From an uncultured Kordia sp. (lineage in GTDB: Bacteria > Bacteroidota > Bacteroidia > Flavobacteriales > Flavobacteriaceae), in the NCBI RefSeq assembly GCF_947489565.1, contig NZ_CANLEA010000008.1, positions 1 through 64,000 on the forward strand: a DNA stretch of 64,000 nucleotides. The letters run 5' to 3'. Positions 41,244 through 52,500 of this stretch are shown here, one piece after another. The notes under the pieces are model-generated. The model saw nothing but the letters and a program-made list of their open reading frames with translations, was not told the origin of the DNA and searched no databases. The first letter of the stretch is position 1, and each line of letters starts with the position of its first letter. A program made the position numbers and the translations under genes.

Positions 41244-42326
41244 ATGAAATCATTACTAAAGATTTTTTATATAACTGCCATAACAAGTGTACTTGTTTCC
41301 TGTTCGGAAGAAAAAGAAGTGACTGAAAAATTTGTCAGACCTATAAAATATAAGGAAATAGGGTATTTGGGTGATGAAAAGGTGAGAACGTTTAATGGAA
41401 CTGCTCAAATTGATAAAATTATTAATATGAGTTTTCGTAGTGCTGGAATCATCACAGTATACGATATTAAACTAGGTCAAAAAGTAAAAAAAGGACAATT
41501 ATTAGCAAGGCTTGACAATGTACAATCGCGCTTATCGTATGAGCAAGCACTTACGCAATTAAATAGTGCAGAATCTCAGATGAATACTGCGAAACTTGCA
41601 CTAAATCGAGTGCATTCTTTATATGAAAAAGGAAGTGCTTCTTTAAGTGATTTTGAATCAGCAAAAAATGCATTTAAAACTGCTACAGAAAGTTATCAAT
41701 CTGCTAAAAGAGGCGTAGATATTCAACAAGAACAAGTGCGTTTTGGATATTTATACGCTCCTGCAAATGGAATCATTGCTGCTGTAACTGCTGAAAAAGA
41801 TGAAAATATTGTGCCCGGACAAGTAGTTGCAACACTGAATGCTGGCGAAACTATGGAAATAACGCTAGGAATTCCAGAAAATGTTATTAATAGTATACAA
41901 CAAGGAATGGATGTTGATGTAAATTTTTCATCACTTCCCAACAAGAAGTTTAAAGCTAAAGTGACAGAAGTATCACCTGCAGTAGACCTCAATACGGCTA
42001 CATATCCTATTCGAGTAGCACTTACCAATCCTAGTAATGAAATTAAAAGTGGAATGGCTGCAAACATTACTTTTAATTTCGGAGATCACAAAAATGAAAA
42101 TACCATTTTAGTAGTACCTGCCAATGCTGTTGGAGAAGATAGTAATGGTCGCTTTGTATTCTTAATTACAAATGAAGGAGGAGTCACCAAAGTAAAAAAA
42201 CAAAAAGTTGTTATCGGAAATTTAACTGCAGAAGGCTTTGAAGTGATCTCTGGTTTGTCACTAGGGCAAAAAATAGCAACTGCTGGTTTGCAGACATTGC
42301 TAGACGGACAAGAAGTGAAACCATAA
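41244..42326 (+). CDS. RND efflux periplasmic adaptor (membrane fusion protein)
   Basis: 360 aa lipoprotein: lipobox LVSCSEE at about residue 20. Domain order is as in AcrA. A beta-barrel/lipoyl half (INMSFRSAGIITVYDIKLGQKVKKGQLLARLD) is followed by a helical hairpin (YEQALTQLNSAESQMNTAKLALNRV), the second lipoyl half (GYLYAPANGIIAAV), the beta-barrel and a membrane-proximal part (VVPANAVGEDSNGRFVF). It links the inner-membrane pump encoded next to the TolC-type duct encoded upstream. Gap to each is 20-45 bp, one operon. Confidence 0.93.
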   Translation: MKSLLKIFYITAITSVLVSCSEEKEVTEKFVRPIKYKEIGYLGDEKVRTFNGTAQIDKIINMSFRSAGIITVYDIKLGQKVKKGQLLARLDNVQSRLSYEQALTQLNSAESQMNTAKLALNRVHSLYEKGSASLSDFESAKNAFKTATESYQSAKRGVDIQQEQVRFGYLYAPANGIIAAVTAEKDENIVPGQVVATLNAGETMEITLGIPENVINSIQQGMDVDVNFSSLPNKKFKAKVTEVSPAVDLNTATYPIRVALTNPSNEIKSGMAANITFNFGDHKNENTILVVPANAVGEDSNGRFVFLITNEGGVTKVKKQKVVIGNLTAEGFEVISGLSLGQKIATAGLQTLLDGQEVKP

Positions 42327-42369
42327 TAAATTAATATTCAGCGTAGTTAAGAAAAAACACATCTATTTT

Positions 42370-45300
42370 ATGAACTTAGCAAAATTTTCTATTGAAAAAA
42401 ATAGAATCACCTTTATGGTGTTAATCACCTTACTTATTTTAGGTGTATCTATATACTTTAATCTTTCCAGAGATAGTATGCCACCATATACTGTGCGTGT
42501 TGCAACTGTAGTTTCAGTGTTTCCAGGAGCAAGTCCTGAGCGTGTAGAACAATTAGTTACTGATAAAATAGAAAAAAAAGTACAAGAGCTTCCAGAATTG
42601 GATGAAGTAACTAGCACATCCAGAACAGGTTTGTCTGTAGTAGAAATAACACTTAAAGATGAAGTGACTCCCGAAAAAATGCAAGCTGTATGGGATAGAT
42701 TGCGCAGAAAACTAAATGTCATTCAAGGTTTACCTGATGGAGTAAGATTTCAATTAGACGACGATGGTATTGGAGATGTATATGGAATTGCCATTGGCTT
42801 AACCTCAGATGGTTTCTCGTATGCTGAAATGAAAGAATACGCCGATGATATAAAAGATGACTTAATAAAACTTCCTGCTGCTGCAAAAGTAGAAATAGGC
42901 GGTGTACAAGACGAACGTGTATTTATTGAGTTCGACAATGCCAAATTAAAAGAGTACAATTTAACGGCTTACAAATTACAGCAAAACATTGCTGCCACAA
43001 ATATTTTAAATTCTGGTGGACAAATAAATTTAGGAGATGAACGAATCATTTTAGAACCCACAGGGAATTTTAATACAATTGATGATATTCGAGAAATGTT
43101 GATACCTGTTGGAAATGGAACGCAACTTGTAAAACTAAGTGATATCACTACAATAAATAAAGGATACATCGATCCTTCCAATCAAATTGTGAAAATAAAT
43201 GGGAAGAATGCAATATCTCTGCACGTAAACTTAAAAGAAAATGAAAACGTTGTTGAACTAGGTGTTGAAGTTGATAAATTAATGAATAAGTGGAAAAAAA
43301 GACTTCCCGTAGGTCTTGAACTTTCTCGTGTTTCTTCTATCGATAATTTTATCAATGTGAAGATAAATGACTTTATGGTCAACTTAGTACAATCGATAAC
43401 AATTGTACTTTTAGTAATGCTAATCTTTTTAGGACTTAGAACAGGTTTTATAATTGCCAGTTTAATTCCCATTGTAATCATTACTACACTAATGACTATG
43501 GGATTGATGAATATTGGATTAAATCAAGTTACACTTGCTGCCTTAATTATGGCATTAGGAATGCTTGTAGATAATGCTATTGTAGTGGCAGAAACCATTA
43601 TGGTAAAACTTGAACAAGGAATCGATAAAAAGAAAGCCTCCATAGATGCCTTTTCAGAATTGTGGATGCCTTTACTAATTTCAACATTAACAACATCCGC
43701 AGCATTTTTAGCCTTTTACCTATCACCTAATGTTATGGGAGATATTGTAGGTCCAATTTTTGTAATTATTTCTATTGCGTTACTATCATCTTGGCTAATT
43801 GCCTTAACAGTAATCACGATGTTTTGTTACTTATTTATGAAAATTACACCTAAGGGTTCTAAAAAACCGAGCATGGTAGATAAGATTATAAATACTATGA
43901 AAAGTAAGTATAAAGATTTAATTTTAGTTGCATTGCGACATAAATGGAAAGTCATCATTGGTGTTTTTGCTTCCTTCATTATTTCGCTTTACGGTTTTGG
44001 ATATGTTCCTTTTATATTTTTCCCAGATAGTGATCGTAATTTAATTACGCTAGATGTAAACTTACCTGAAGGAACCAAAATAGAGAGTACTGCTAAAGTA
44101 GTGGAACGCATAGAAAACTATATTGCAGATTCTTTAAAAGTAAATGAGAATAGAACTTCCGGAATTATAAGTTGGTCATCATATACAGGTAAAGGACCAG
44201 AATCTTATGATTTGGGGTACGATCCTGATGAACCTAATTCCAATTATGCACATTTGCTTATTAACACTTCTCATTTTAGCGAAAACAATGCAATGATTGC
44301 CAAGTTGGATAAATTTGCTTTTAATGCAATTCCAAGCGCAAACATTAAAGTGTATCCTTTGGCTGCTGGTGAAGCTGGAGCACCTATTGAAATTAAAATT
44401 TCTGGAGCAAATCCAGATGAATTATCAAAAATTTCGGAATCTATTAAATTAAAATTATCAAGTATACAAGGAGTCAAAAACCTTAAAGATGATTGGGGAC
44501 CAAAAAGTAAAAAATTCTTAATTAAAATAGATCAGAATAGAGCAAAAAGTGCAGGGGTTACAAGCCAAGACATTGCTGCATCATTATTAACAGTTTTAGA
44601 TGGTGTCCAAACAGGAAGCTATCGTGAAGATGATAAGTCAATTCCAATTGTAATGCGAAACGATGCCAACCAACAACAAACATTAGCATCATTAGAAACC
44701 TTAAATATTTATGCACAAAGTTCAGGAAAAAGTGTTCCTCTATTACAAGTAGCCTCCATAATTCCATCATGGCAATATGCTAAGATAAAACGATTAAATA
44801 TTATTCGTACAATTAATGTGAGCTGTGAGTTAAGAGAAGGTGCAAATGCCTCAGCCATAATGGAGGAAATATCACCTTGGATTAAAAAACAGAGTCAAAA
44901 TTGGTCAGAAGGATATACCTATGAATTTGGAGGAGATGCTAAAAGAACAGCAGATGGTATGGGTTCTGTCATAGGGTATTTACCTATCTCTGCATTTATT
45001 ATTGTTTTATTACTTATTATACAGTTTAACTCGGTTCGAAAAATGACGATGATTGTATTAACAATACCTTTGGCTATAATCGGTGTTGTTATTGGTTTAT
45101 TGATATTTCAACAACCTTTTGGATTTATGCCATTTTTAGGAGTGATTTCTTTAGCAGGAATTATAATTAATAATGCTATTGTACTTGTAGATCGTATTGA
45201 AGTAGAGTTAAATGATTTAGGTAGAAATGATCATGATGCCGTAATTACAGCTTGTTTACAAAGATTTAGACCTATAATACTAGCGACATTTACAACAGTT

Positions 45301-45483
45301 TTAGGAATGATTCCCTTATACTTAAGTGGTGGAGATTTATGGGAAGGAATGGCTGTTTCTATTATGATAGGTTTATTATTTGGCACTGTAATTACACTGC
45401 TATTTATTCCTTCAATGTATAGCGTTTTATTCAAAGTTAATTACAAAAATTACACTTTTAATGAACGTCTGTTAGACGATTAG
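42370..45483 (+). CDS. RND-family efflux transporter permease (HAE-1-like)
   Basis: 1037 aa, the full AcrB-type length. Helix TM1 is near residues 10-30, and TM2-6 are at about 330-500. The proton-relay helix holds LGMLVDNAIVV, with D401 where AcrB has D407; the next position is Asn instead of the second Asp. The second half repeats the layout, ending TM12 near 1025. The porter domains are long and complete. It exports small molecules across both membranes with the adaptor and TolC subunits encoded just upstream. The substrate is unknown; heavy-metal signature residues were not noticed. Confidence 0.92.
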   Translation: MNLAKFSIEKNRITFMVLITLLILGVSIYFNLSRDSMPPYTVRVATVVSVFPGASPERVEQLVTDKIEKKVQELPELDEVTSTSRTGLSVVEITLKDEVTPEKMQAVWDRLRRKLNVIQGLPDGVRFQLDDDGIGDVYGIAIGLTSDGFSYAEMKEYADDIKDDLIKLPAAAKVEIGGVQDERVFIEFDNAKLKEYNLTAYKLQQNIAATNILNSGGQINLGDERIILEPTGNFNTIDDIREMLIPVGNGTQLVKLSDITTINKGYIDPSNQIVKINGKNAISLHVNLKENENVVELGVEVDKLMNKWKKRLPVGLELSRVSSIDNFINVKINDFMVNLVQSITIVLLVMLIFLGLRTGFIIASLIPIVIITTLMTMGLMNIGLNQVTLAALIMALGMLVDNAIVVAETIMVKLEQGIDKKKASIDAFSELWMPLLISTLTTSAAFLAFYLSPNVMGDIVGPIFVIISIALLSSWLIALTVITMFCYLFMKITPKGSKKPSMVDKIINTMKSKYKDLILVALRHKWKVIIGVFASFIISLYGFGYVPFIFFPDSDRNLITLDVNLPEGTKIESTAKVVERIENYIADSLKVNENRTSGIISWSSYTGKGPESYDLGYDPDEPNSNYAHLLINTSHFSENNAMIAKLDKFAFNAIPSANIKVYPLAAGEAGAPIEIKISGANPDELSKISESIKLKLSSIQGVKNLKDDWGPKSKKFLIKIDQNRAKSAGVTSQDIAASLLTVLDGVQTGSYREDDKSIPIVMRNDANQQQTLASLETLNIYAQSSGKSVPLLQVASIIPSWQYAKIKRLNIIRTINVSCELREGANASAIMEEISPWIKKQSQNWSEGYTYEFGGDAKRTADGMGSVIGYLPISAFIIVLLLIIQFNSVRKMTMIVLTIPLAIIGVVIGLLIFQQPFGFMPFLGVISLAGIIINNAIVLVDRIEVELNDLGRNDHDAVITACLQRFRPIILATFTTVLGMIPLYLSGGDLWEGMAVSIMIGLLFGTVITLLFIPSMYSVLFKVNYKNYTFNERLLDD

Positions 45484-45580
45484 TATGGTCATGAGTTTTA
45501 ACTTAAAAGAAATTTTAACTTCACTCTGTCAATCCATTATATATTCAAATGGCTAATTCTAAAAATATTTGTGTTTTCAT

Positions 45581-45614
45581 AAAAAAAAGAAAGATGGGAA
45601 CCACCCCATCTTTC
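45581..45614 (-). terminator. Terminator of the T9SS-protein operon
   Basis: GAAAGATGGG (45589-45598) pairs with CCCATCTTTC (45605-45614). Read leftward, the stem is followed by eight T residues (45588-45581). It lies about 90 bp past the stop of the gene at 45704. Confidence 0.85.
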
Positions 45615-45703
45615 AACCATAATTAAAATAAACTAACCATCAATTATATCTATTTCATCAATAGATGCTAACGGACAGCAGTTTCTTTTTGATATTTTTC
45701 TAC

Positions 45704-46522
45704 TTAATTTTTGATCAGTTTGATCGTTTTTTCTGCCTTTTCAGAATAGAGTTTTAACATATATATCCCACTTTGTAATCCATTCACATTCATTGTGCTT
45801 AGATTATTTTCTTTAGAAAGTACCAATTGTCCATTCAAATTGTGAATTTCTGCTTTGATCAAGTCAGTATTTGCATTTGTAATGTGAATGATATCTTTTA
45901 CAGGATTTGGATAGATAGAAAGTGTAGCTAATTCGTTTGTTTCTTCTACGGAAAGTGTTGAAAAATCAAAGGAAGACATTCCCGAAACTGCTGTAGCATT
46001 CGGATCTACTACATTTACAAATTCTGCCATTCCGTTATCTACCATATCAGCTTGCATAAAACTTTTTAACGGCGTTACCGTAGTCGCTAAAGCAGAATTA
46101 TTCTCTAAAATATACATGCTTCCAGATGTTGGTGCTCCATTAATTTGAATGGTCACAATATTGGAAGTTGTTCCCGCAGACGGTGCAGTTAAAGATGCTG
46201 GACTTCCCAAAGTTTCTGTAATTAAATAGCCATCAATTGCTGGTTGTGCAACGTTTGTTCCATCGAAAAAGGTAGCAGAAGCAGCACCTCCTAAAGAGGA
46301 AGTGATGCTTGCAGTAACACCATCTGGTAGGATAATGGTGAAACCATAACTCTGTACGGATGTAGCAAAATTATTAGAACTTGTATTCGGAACAGCGCCA
46401 ATGGTAAAGTTGTAAGAACCATTGTCAATTAATGTATAAGTATATCCATCTTGTGCGTTTGCTTGGTACGAGAATAACGCAATGATGATTAGGACTAACG
46501 TTGATATTTTTTGTGTTTTCAT
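45704..46522 (-). CDS. Secreted protein with type IX secretion C-terminal sorting domain
   Basis: 272 aa. Signal peptide KTQKISTLVLIIIALFSYQANAQ. Residues 25-180 form a Ser/Thr/Ala-rich beta domain of unknown type. The last 75 residues are a type A T9SS sorting domain: LSIYPNPVKDIIHITN, then IHNLNGQLVLSKE and MNVNGLQSGIYMLKLYSEKAEKTIKLIK. It should be exported by the T9SS and attached to or released from the cell surface. It starts 32 bp after the stop of the giant LRR gene and is likely on the same transcript. Confidence 0.9.
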   Translation of the reverse strand: MKTQKISTLVLIIIALFSYQANAQDGYTYTLIDNGSYNFTIGAVPNTSSNNFATSVQSYGFTIILPDGVTASITSSLGGAASATFFDGTNVAQPAIDGYLITETLGSPASLTAPSAGTTSNIVTIQINGAPTSGSMYILENNSALATTVTPLKSFMQADMVDNGMAEFVNVVDPNATAVSGMSSFDFSTLSVEETNELATLSIYPNPVKDIIHITNANTDLIKAEIHNLNGQLVLSKENNLSTMNVNGLQSGIYMLKLYSEKAEKTIKLIKN

Positions 46523-46554
46523 AATAGTATAACTTGTCTTTTTTGTTTGTAGGT

Positions 46555-49500
46555 TTATTGTTGTATTAGATTTTCTGGTAATTGTTCTATGATTTGATAG
46601 GTACTAAAGTTTAGGAAGTTTCCAGGATGCGCCAGTACGTTTTGTAAAATAAATGGCGTGTCAGGATTGGTACCTGAGTATTGAATAACACCGTCCATAT
46701 TGGCATCGTTCACATTATAACCTGTAACGCTATAGGTTGGGAAATTCAAGAAGTTGCCTGGATCATTTAATACTTCCGATAGAATATTTGGCGTATCAGG
46801 ACTTGTTCCTGAGTACTGAATTACAGTATCTCCATTTGCATTTCCACACCACATTCCATAAATTTCTGTAGGCATTCCAAACGTAGTTCGCGCATTGCTT
46901 CCAAATAGTGAAGAATTACCAAAACTTGCAAAGTTTACAGAATTTGTAGCTCCTATAGTAAATGTTATTGCATTTGCGGTCATGATTCCCAAATGACTTC
47001 GATGGTTTACAACTACATAATAGGTATCTTCAAGATTAGAGAAATTTAATGTAGAAACACCATCAATTTCTACTACATCTCCATCGCGTTGTAGTAGTGC
47101 AGAACGTGCATGTGAAACAACAGTATTGTTTGTAGGATCACGTAATTCTATCCAAATCCAATCGACAATAGCATTAGCTCCAGCAACATCAAACACGGTA
47201 GCTTCACAGGTAATTGCATCTGCATACGGACTCGTCGTTGGTAAGTATCCCGCCACACGTACATCGTCTCGCATTAGGTTTTGTTCACCTGCATTCCGAT
47301 TCAAGGCAGCACCTTGCAAATAGACTCTGATATCTAATGAGAAATCGTTGGTGCATGAAACATCATTATAAGTTGCTGTAACATCCTTGAAACTGCTCCA
47401 ATTTGTATTCGCGTTTGCGGCATCATCTACCAAAATACACGCTAGGTTTGGATTATTGGTGAAATCGATGATTTCTAAATTTCCGTTGTTTCCATTTTTT
47501 ACATTTAGAAAGTTTAGGTTATTGTCGTTTACTTCAATTCCTGCCAAAGCGCCAAAAGAAGATACGTCTAGATTGGTTAATTCATTTTGCGGAACAACAA
47601 TAGACAATAAATTATCATGTGTGGTAAAGGTGATAGCTGTAATTCCACAATTTGTAGCATCAAGATTTATCAATTGTGTATTTGTGCTTAGGTCTAATAC
47701 TCCTAAATTGACCGCATTTTCTAAGAATAAATCTTCTAATAAGACATTCGTACTGACATCTATACTCGTTATTGGACAATTGCTCAGTCTAAGCTCTTTT
47801 AGTTTTGTAAGATTGCTTACATCAATATTGGTAAATGAATTTGATTCAACATTCAAATCTTCTAGATTTACAAAGGCTTCAATTCCAGTGATATCTGAAA
47901 TACCAGCGCCACCAACATCTAAGGAAATAACGTTTTCGATTAAAGCCGTTGGCACTTGTCCATCATCTGGAATATCATCATAGGTTAAAGCTCCTAATTC
48001 GGATTCAAAAACGGCATCAGGAATTGCTGTATAACGGCAATACGTATCGCTAAAGCTAGTTACAGCTTCGATTTGTGTCCAATTGGTGGTACTATACGCA
48101 GCATCATCCACCAAGACACAATCCAATACGTTACAGTTACGTGTATCAAAATCGATTACATTGGTATTATTACCATTTTTCATGTTTAGAAACGTCAAAT
48201 TGGTAGCATTAAAGGCGCTGAACTCAATCAAACCAGTACATACTGATAGATCTAATGATTCTATATCTGTACCATTTATTCGTATGCTGGTAAGCAACGG
48301 ATTGTTACTTACATCCAACACTGAAATTAGCGTGCCACTTACATCTAAATTTGATAATAATGGCGTATTACTTGTGTCTAAATTTGCTACTTCTGTCCCA
48401 CTAATATCTAAATACTCCAACAAAGGAACATTGCTGATATCAATATTTGCTAAATCAGATTGGTTGCAATCAATGCTTCTAAGCAACGGATTGTTAGAGA
48501 TGTTTATACTTATCACATCAGATTCTTCAAAATTGATACTTTCTAAAAGTGTGTTTTGTGATAAGTCAATGGTTGTAAAGTCATTTTCTTTGAGTGATAA
48601 CCTAGTTAAGGCAGCAAAATCCTCAATTCCTGTAACATCTGATATATTATCATTATTTAAGACAAGCGTAGTTATACTTTCAATGAGTAAGGTTGGCACT
48701 TGTCCGTCATCTGGAATATCATCATAACCTCGTGAGGTTAACTGCGCTTCAAAGTCAGCATCTGGAATTTGTGTATAACGGCAATAACTATCAGTGAAAA
48801 TACTGGAAGACTGCACATTACTCCAATTACTTACTGCGTATTGTACATCATCTACAGATACACATAAAGATGGGCTTCCATAAATAGAATGCCCACTTAT
48901 GTTTGTGTTATTGCCATTTTTTATATTGATAAATTCTGCTACGTTAGAAACAACGACCAATTCATTTAAGGCAGTATTATTTCGTAAATCATATGATACA
49001 ATACTATTCCCTGTAGAAACTAAAGATAGTAAAGCAGTGTTGTTACTTAGGTCCAGACTTGTTAAGTTGTTATTTACCAGATCGATTTCTAGTAGATTTA
49101 CTAAACTGCTTAAGTCGAGTTCTGTTAGTGGACAATTAGATAAATTCAGTATTTCTAAGGCACTATTGGCATGTAAATTTACGGTTGAGAATAGATTATT
49201 ATTGGCTTGTAAATCTGTCAAAGCCGTAAAAGCTTCAATTCCTGTTAAATCAGTAATTGCTTGATTCTGTATATCTAGCGAAGTTATTCCTTCAATTAAT
49301 AAGGTTGGTACTTGTCCGTCACTAGACATATCATCGTAGCCTAAGGCTTCTAGAGCAGCTTCAAAATTTGCATCAGGAATTGCTGTATAACGACAATAGG
49401 AATCGCTGAAACTTGTTTGCATATCACGATTTGTCCAATTGGTCGTACTATAAGCGGCATCATCTACCAAAACACAGCTTAGATTTGGATTGTTATCTAA

Positions 49501-52500
49501 AAAAATAGATAGAATATTCGTATTGTTACCATTCTTCATATTAAAATCTAAAAGATTATTCCCTTGAAGCGCAACACGTTGTATGCCTGTTGATGCAGAA
49601 AGATCTAAAGAATCTGTTAAATTATTGTTTGGCATAAAGATTTTTTCAAGATTTGGCAACTCTGGCAATACGATGCTTTGTAAGCCAGCGTTGGTAATAT
49701 CTATATCTCTAAGTAGTGGACTATTGCTTAAGTCTAAACTTGCTATAGTAGTTCCTGTATCTACAATGAGTATATACTCCAAAAGTGGATTGTTATTGAT
49801 ACTAAGACTCGTTACAGGATTACTATTTATCTCCAATAGTGTTAAAGCTGTATTGACATCTACGTTTACAGAAGTAATGTTGTTTTGATAAATTCTCAAT
49901 TCTTCTAATGCAGTAAAAGCTTCAATTCCTGTAATGTCAGAAATAGTATTCCCAGGAAGTATCGTAAATGAAGTAAGTCCTTCAATCAACGCCGTCGGCA
50001 CTTGTCCATCTGCAGTACTATCATCATAGCCCAAACTATCTAAATATGCTTCAAAATTAGGATCTGGAATTGCCGTATAACGACAATACGTATCACTGAA
50101 ACTTGTTTGCGCATCAATGTTTGTCCAATTGGTTGTACTATAGACTGCATCATCTACACGAATGCAGGTTAAATTACTGTTAGAATTCGCTCTAAAATTG
50201 GTAATATTGGTATTAAATCCATTCTTTACATTCAGATGCGTCATATCATTATCTCTAACATCGACACTTGTCAATGCTGGATTATTGGTTAAATCTAGCG
50301 ATGAAATGCTATTATTTCGAATACCAATTTCTTTTAATAAAACATTTTCAGAAACATCTAATTCAGTCAATGAATTGCCAAATAAATCAAGTTCTCTTAA
50401 TGCTACTGCATCGGTTAGATTTATACTTGAAAGTTGATTGGACCAAATTGATAAATTAGTCAATTCACTAAGTCCAGTTGCATCAAAAGAAGTAATCGCA
50501 TTTTCGCTGGCAGCAATAAAACGAACACCAGTATTGTTTGACAGATCAAGACTTGTTAATGAGTTTTTATCACACCATAAGAAATCAAGGTTAAGGTTTT
50601 GTGAAAGATCTATACTTGTCAATGAATTGTTTGTCAATCGTAAGGATCCTAAGGCTGTAAAGTCTTCAATTCCTGTTAAATCTGCAATGGAAGCGTTTCT
50701 AACATCTAATACCAACTCATTTTCTATTAAAGTTGTCGGTACTTGTCCGTCATCAGGAATATCATCATAGCCTAACGCATTTAAAGCAGCTTCAAAATTC
50801 GAATCTGGAATGGCAGTATAGCGGCAATAGGTATCACTAAAGCTAGTATTTAGTTCAATAGCTGTCCAATAGGTTGTACTGTAAGCTACATCATCTACTA
50901 CGATACAGGATAAATCAGGATTTTGGCTTGTATCAAAATTCCCGCTCAATATCGCCGTATTATTTCCGTTTTTGACATTCAAATATGTAAGCGCGTTGTT
51001 TCTGAGAAAAACTTCTTCCAAGGCCACCAATTCAGACAAGTCTAAAGATTGTAGTTGATTACTGTTTAGATATAAGTTTTTTAAACTTGTTAAATTCCCA
51101 AAAGTAATGCTCGACAAACTGGCATCATTGGCATCTAGTACTTCTAAAAGTGTATTCGTAGTTAAATCTAAACTGTTCAAGTTTCCTCCATCTTCAACAT
51201 CTAAGTTTTTCAATTGTAAATTGCTAGAAACATCTAAACTGGTAATAGGACATGAATCTAGATTTAAAATTTCCAAATCTGTGAGTGTACTAACATTAAT
51301 CGTTGAAAAAGGATTGTTAGCTGCTTCTAATTCGGTTAAAGCAATAAAATCTTGAATACCCGTCATGTCAGCTATCGATTCGCTATTTACATCTAATGAA
51401 GTCACCACTTCAATTAAAGCGGTTGGAACTTGTTGGTCGCCTGAAATATCATCATAGCCTAAAGTGTTTAGAGCTGCTTCAAAATTGCTGTCAGGAATGC
51501 TAGTGTAACGGCAATATCCTGTGGCTGAAAATTGTGTTTGCGCATCAATAGCTGTCCAATTTGCGGAACTATAAGCTGCATCATCCACAAATATGCAGGT
51601 GAGATTTGGATTGTTTCTAGCATTAAAGACAAAAATATTCGTATTGTTACCACTGCGGATGTCCAACTCAGTGAGTTCATTTTCTGTAACAATAACCGTC
51701 ACTAACGATGTATTTGCGGTTAAATCTAAGTTCGTTAAATCGTTACGATTTACATTAAGATATGTTAAATTAAGGTTGTTACTGAGGTCTATTGTTGTAA
51801 GATTGTTAAAATCAGCCTCTAACGTTTGTAGCGCGGTAAAATCCTCTATTCCTGTTAAATCAGTAATTGCCAAGTTAGCGATTAAAATACTTTGCGCATT
51901 TTCTATCAATGCGGTTGGCACTTGTCCATCTGTAGCAATATCATCATATCCCAACGTTCCTAATCGCAGTTCAAAATTGGCATCCGGAATGGCAGTATAA
52001 CGACAATAGGTATCACTGAAACTAATTTGATTATCAACCACAGTCCAATTGGTCGTACTGTAAGTTGCATCATCCACCAAAACACAGGTCAAATTAGGAG
52101 TGTTTAATAAATTGATTAATGTAACATTGGTATTGTTTCCGTTTTTTAAGTTCAAATAGTTAAGATCAGTACTATTTCCTAATAAAATCCTAGTCAAAGA
52201 AGTAGCACCTGACAAGTCTAATGATTCGAAATTGTTTCCTTCTAAAAAGACTTTTTCTAAATTTTGAATGTCATTTGGCAAGGTAAGATTGACTAAACCA
52301 ATACTATTTGCATCTAATTCTCTTAACGAAGGACTATTGGATAGGTTTAAATCTGTAATTACCGATTGCTCATCAGAGCTATCAAATTCTATGGTTTCCA
52401 ACAATGGATTGTTGTCTACTAAAAAGGTGTTGATTGTGGAATCACTAAATTCTACAGTTTTTAATTGTGTGTTTGCACTTAGATCTACTGTTGGAATCGT

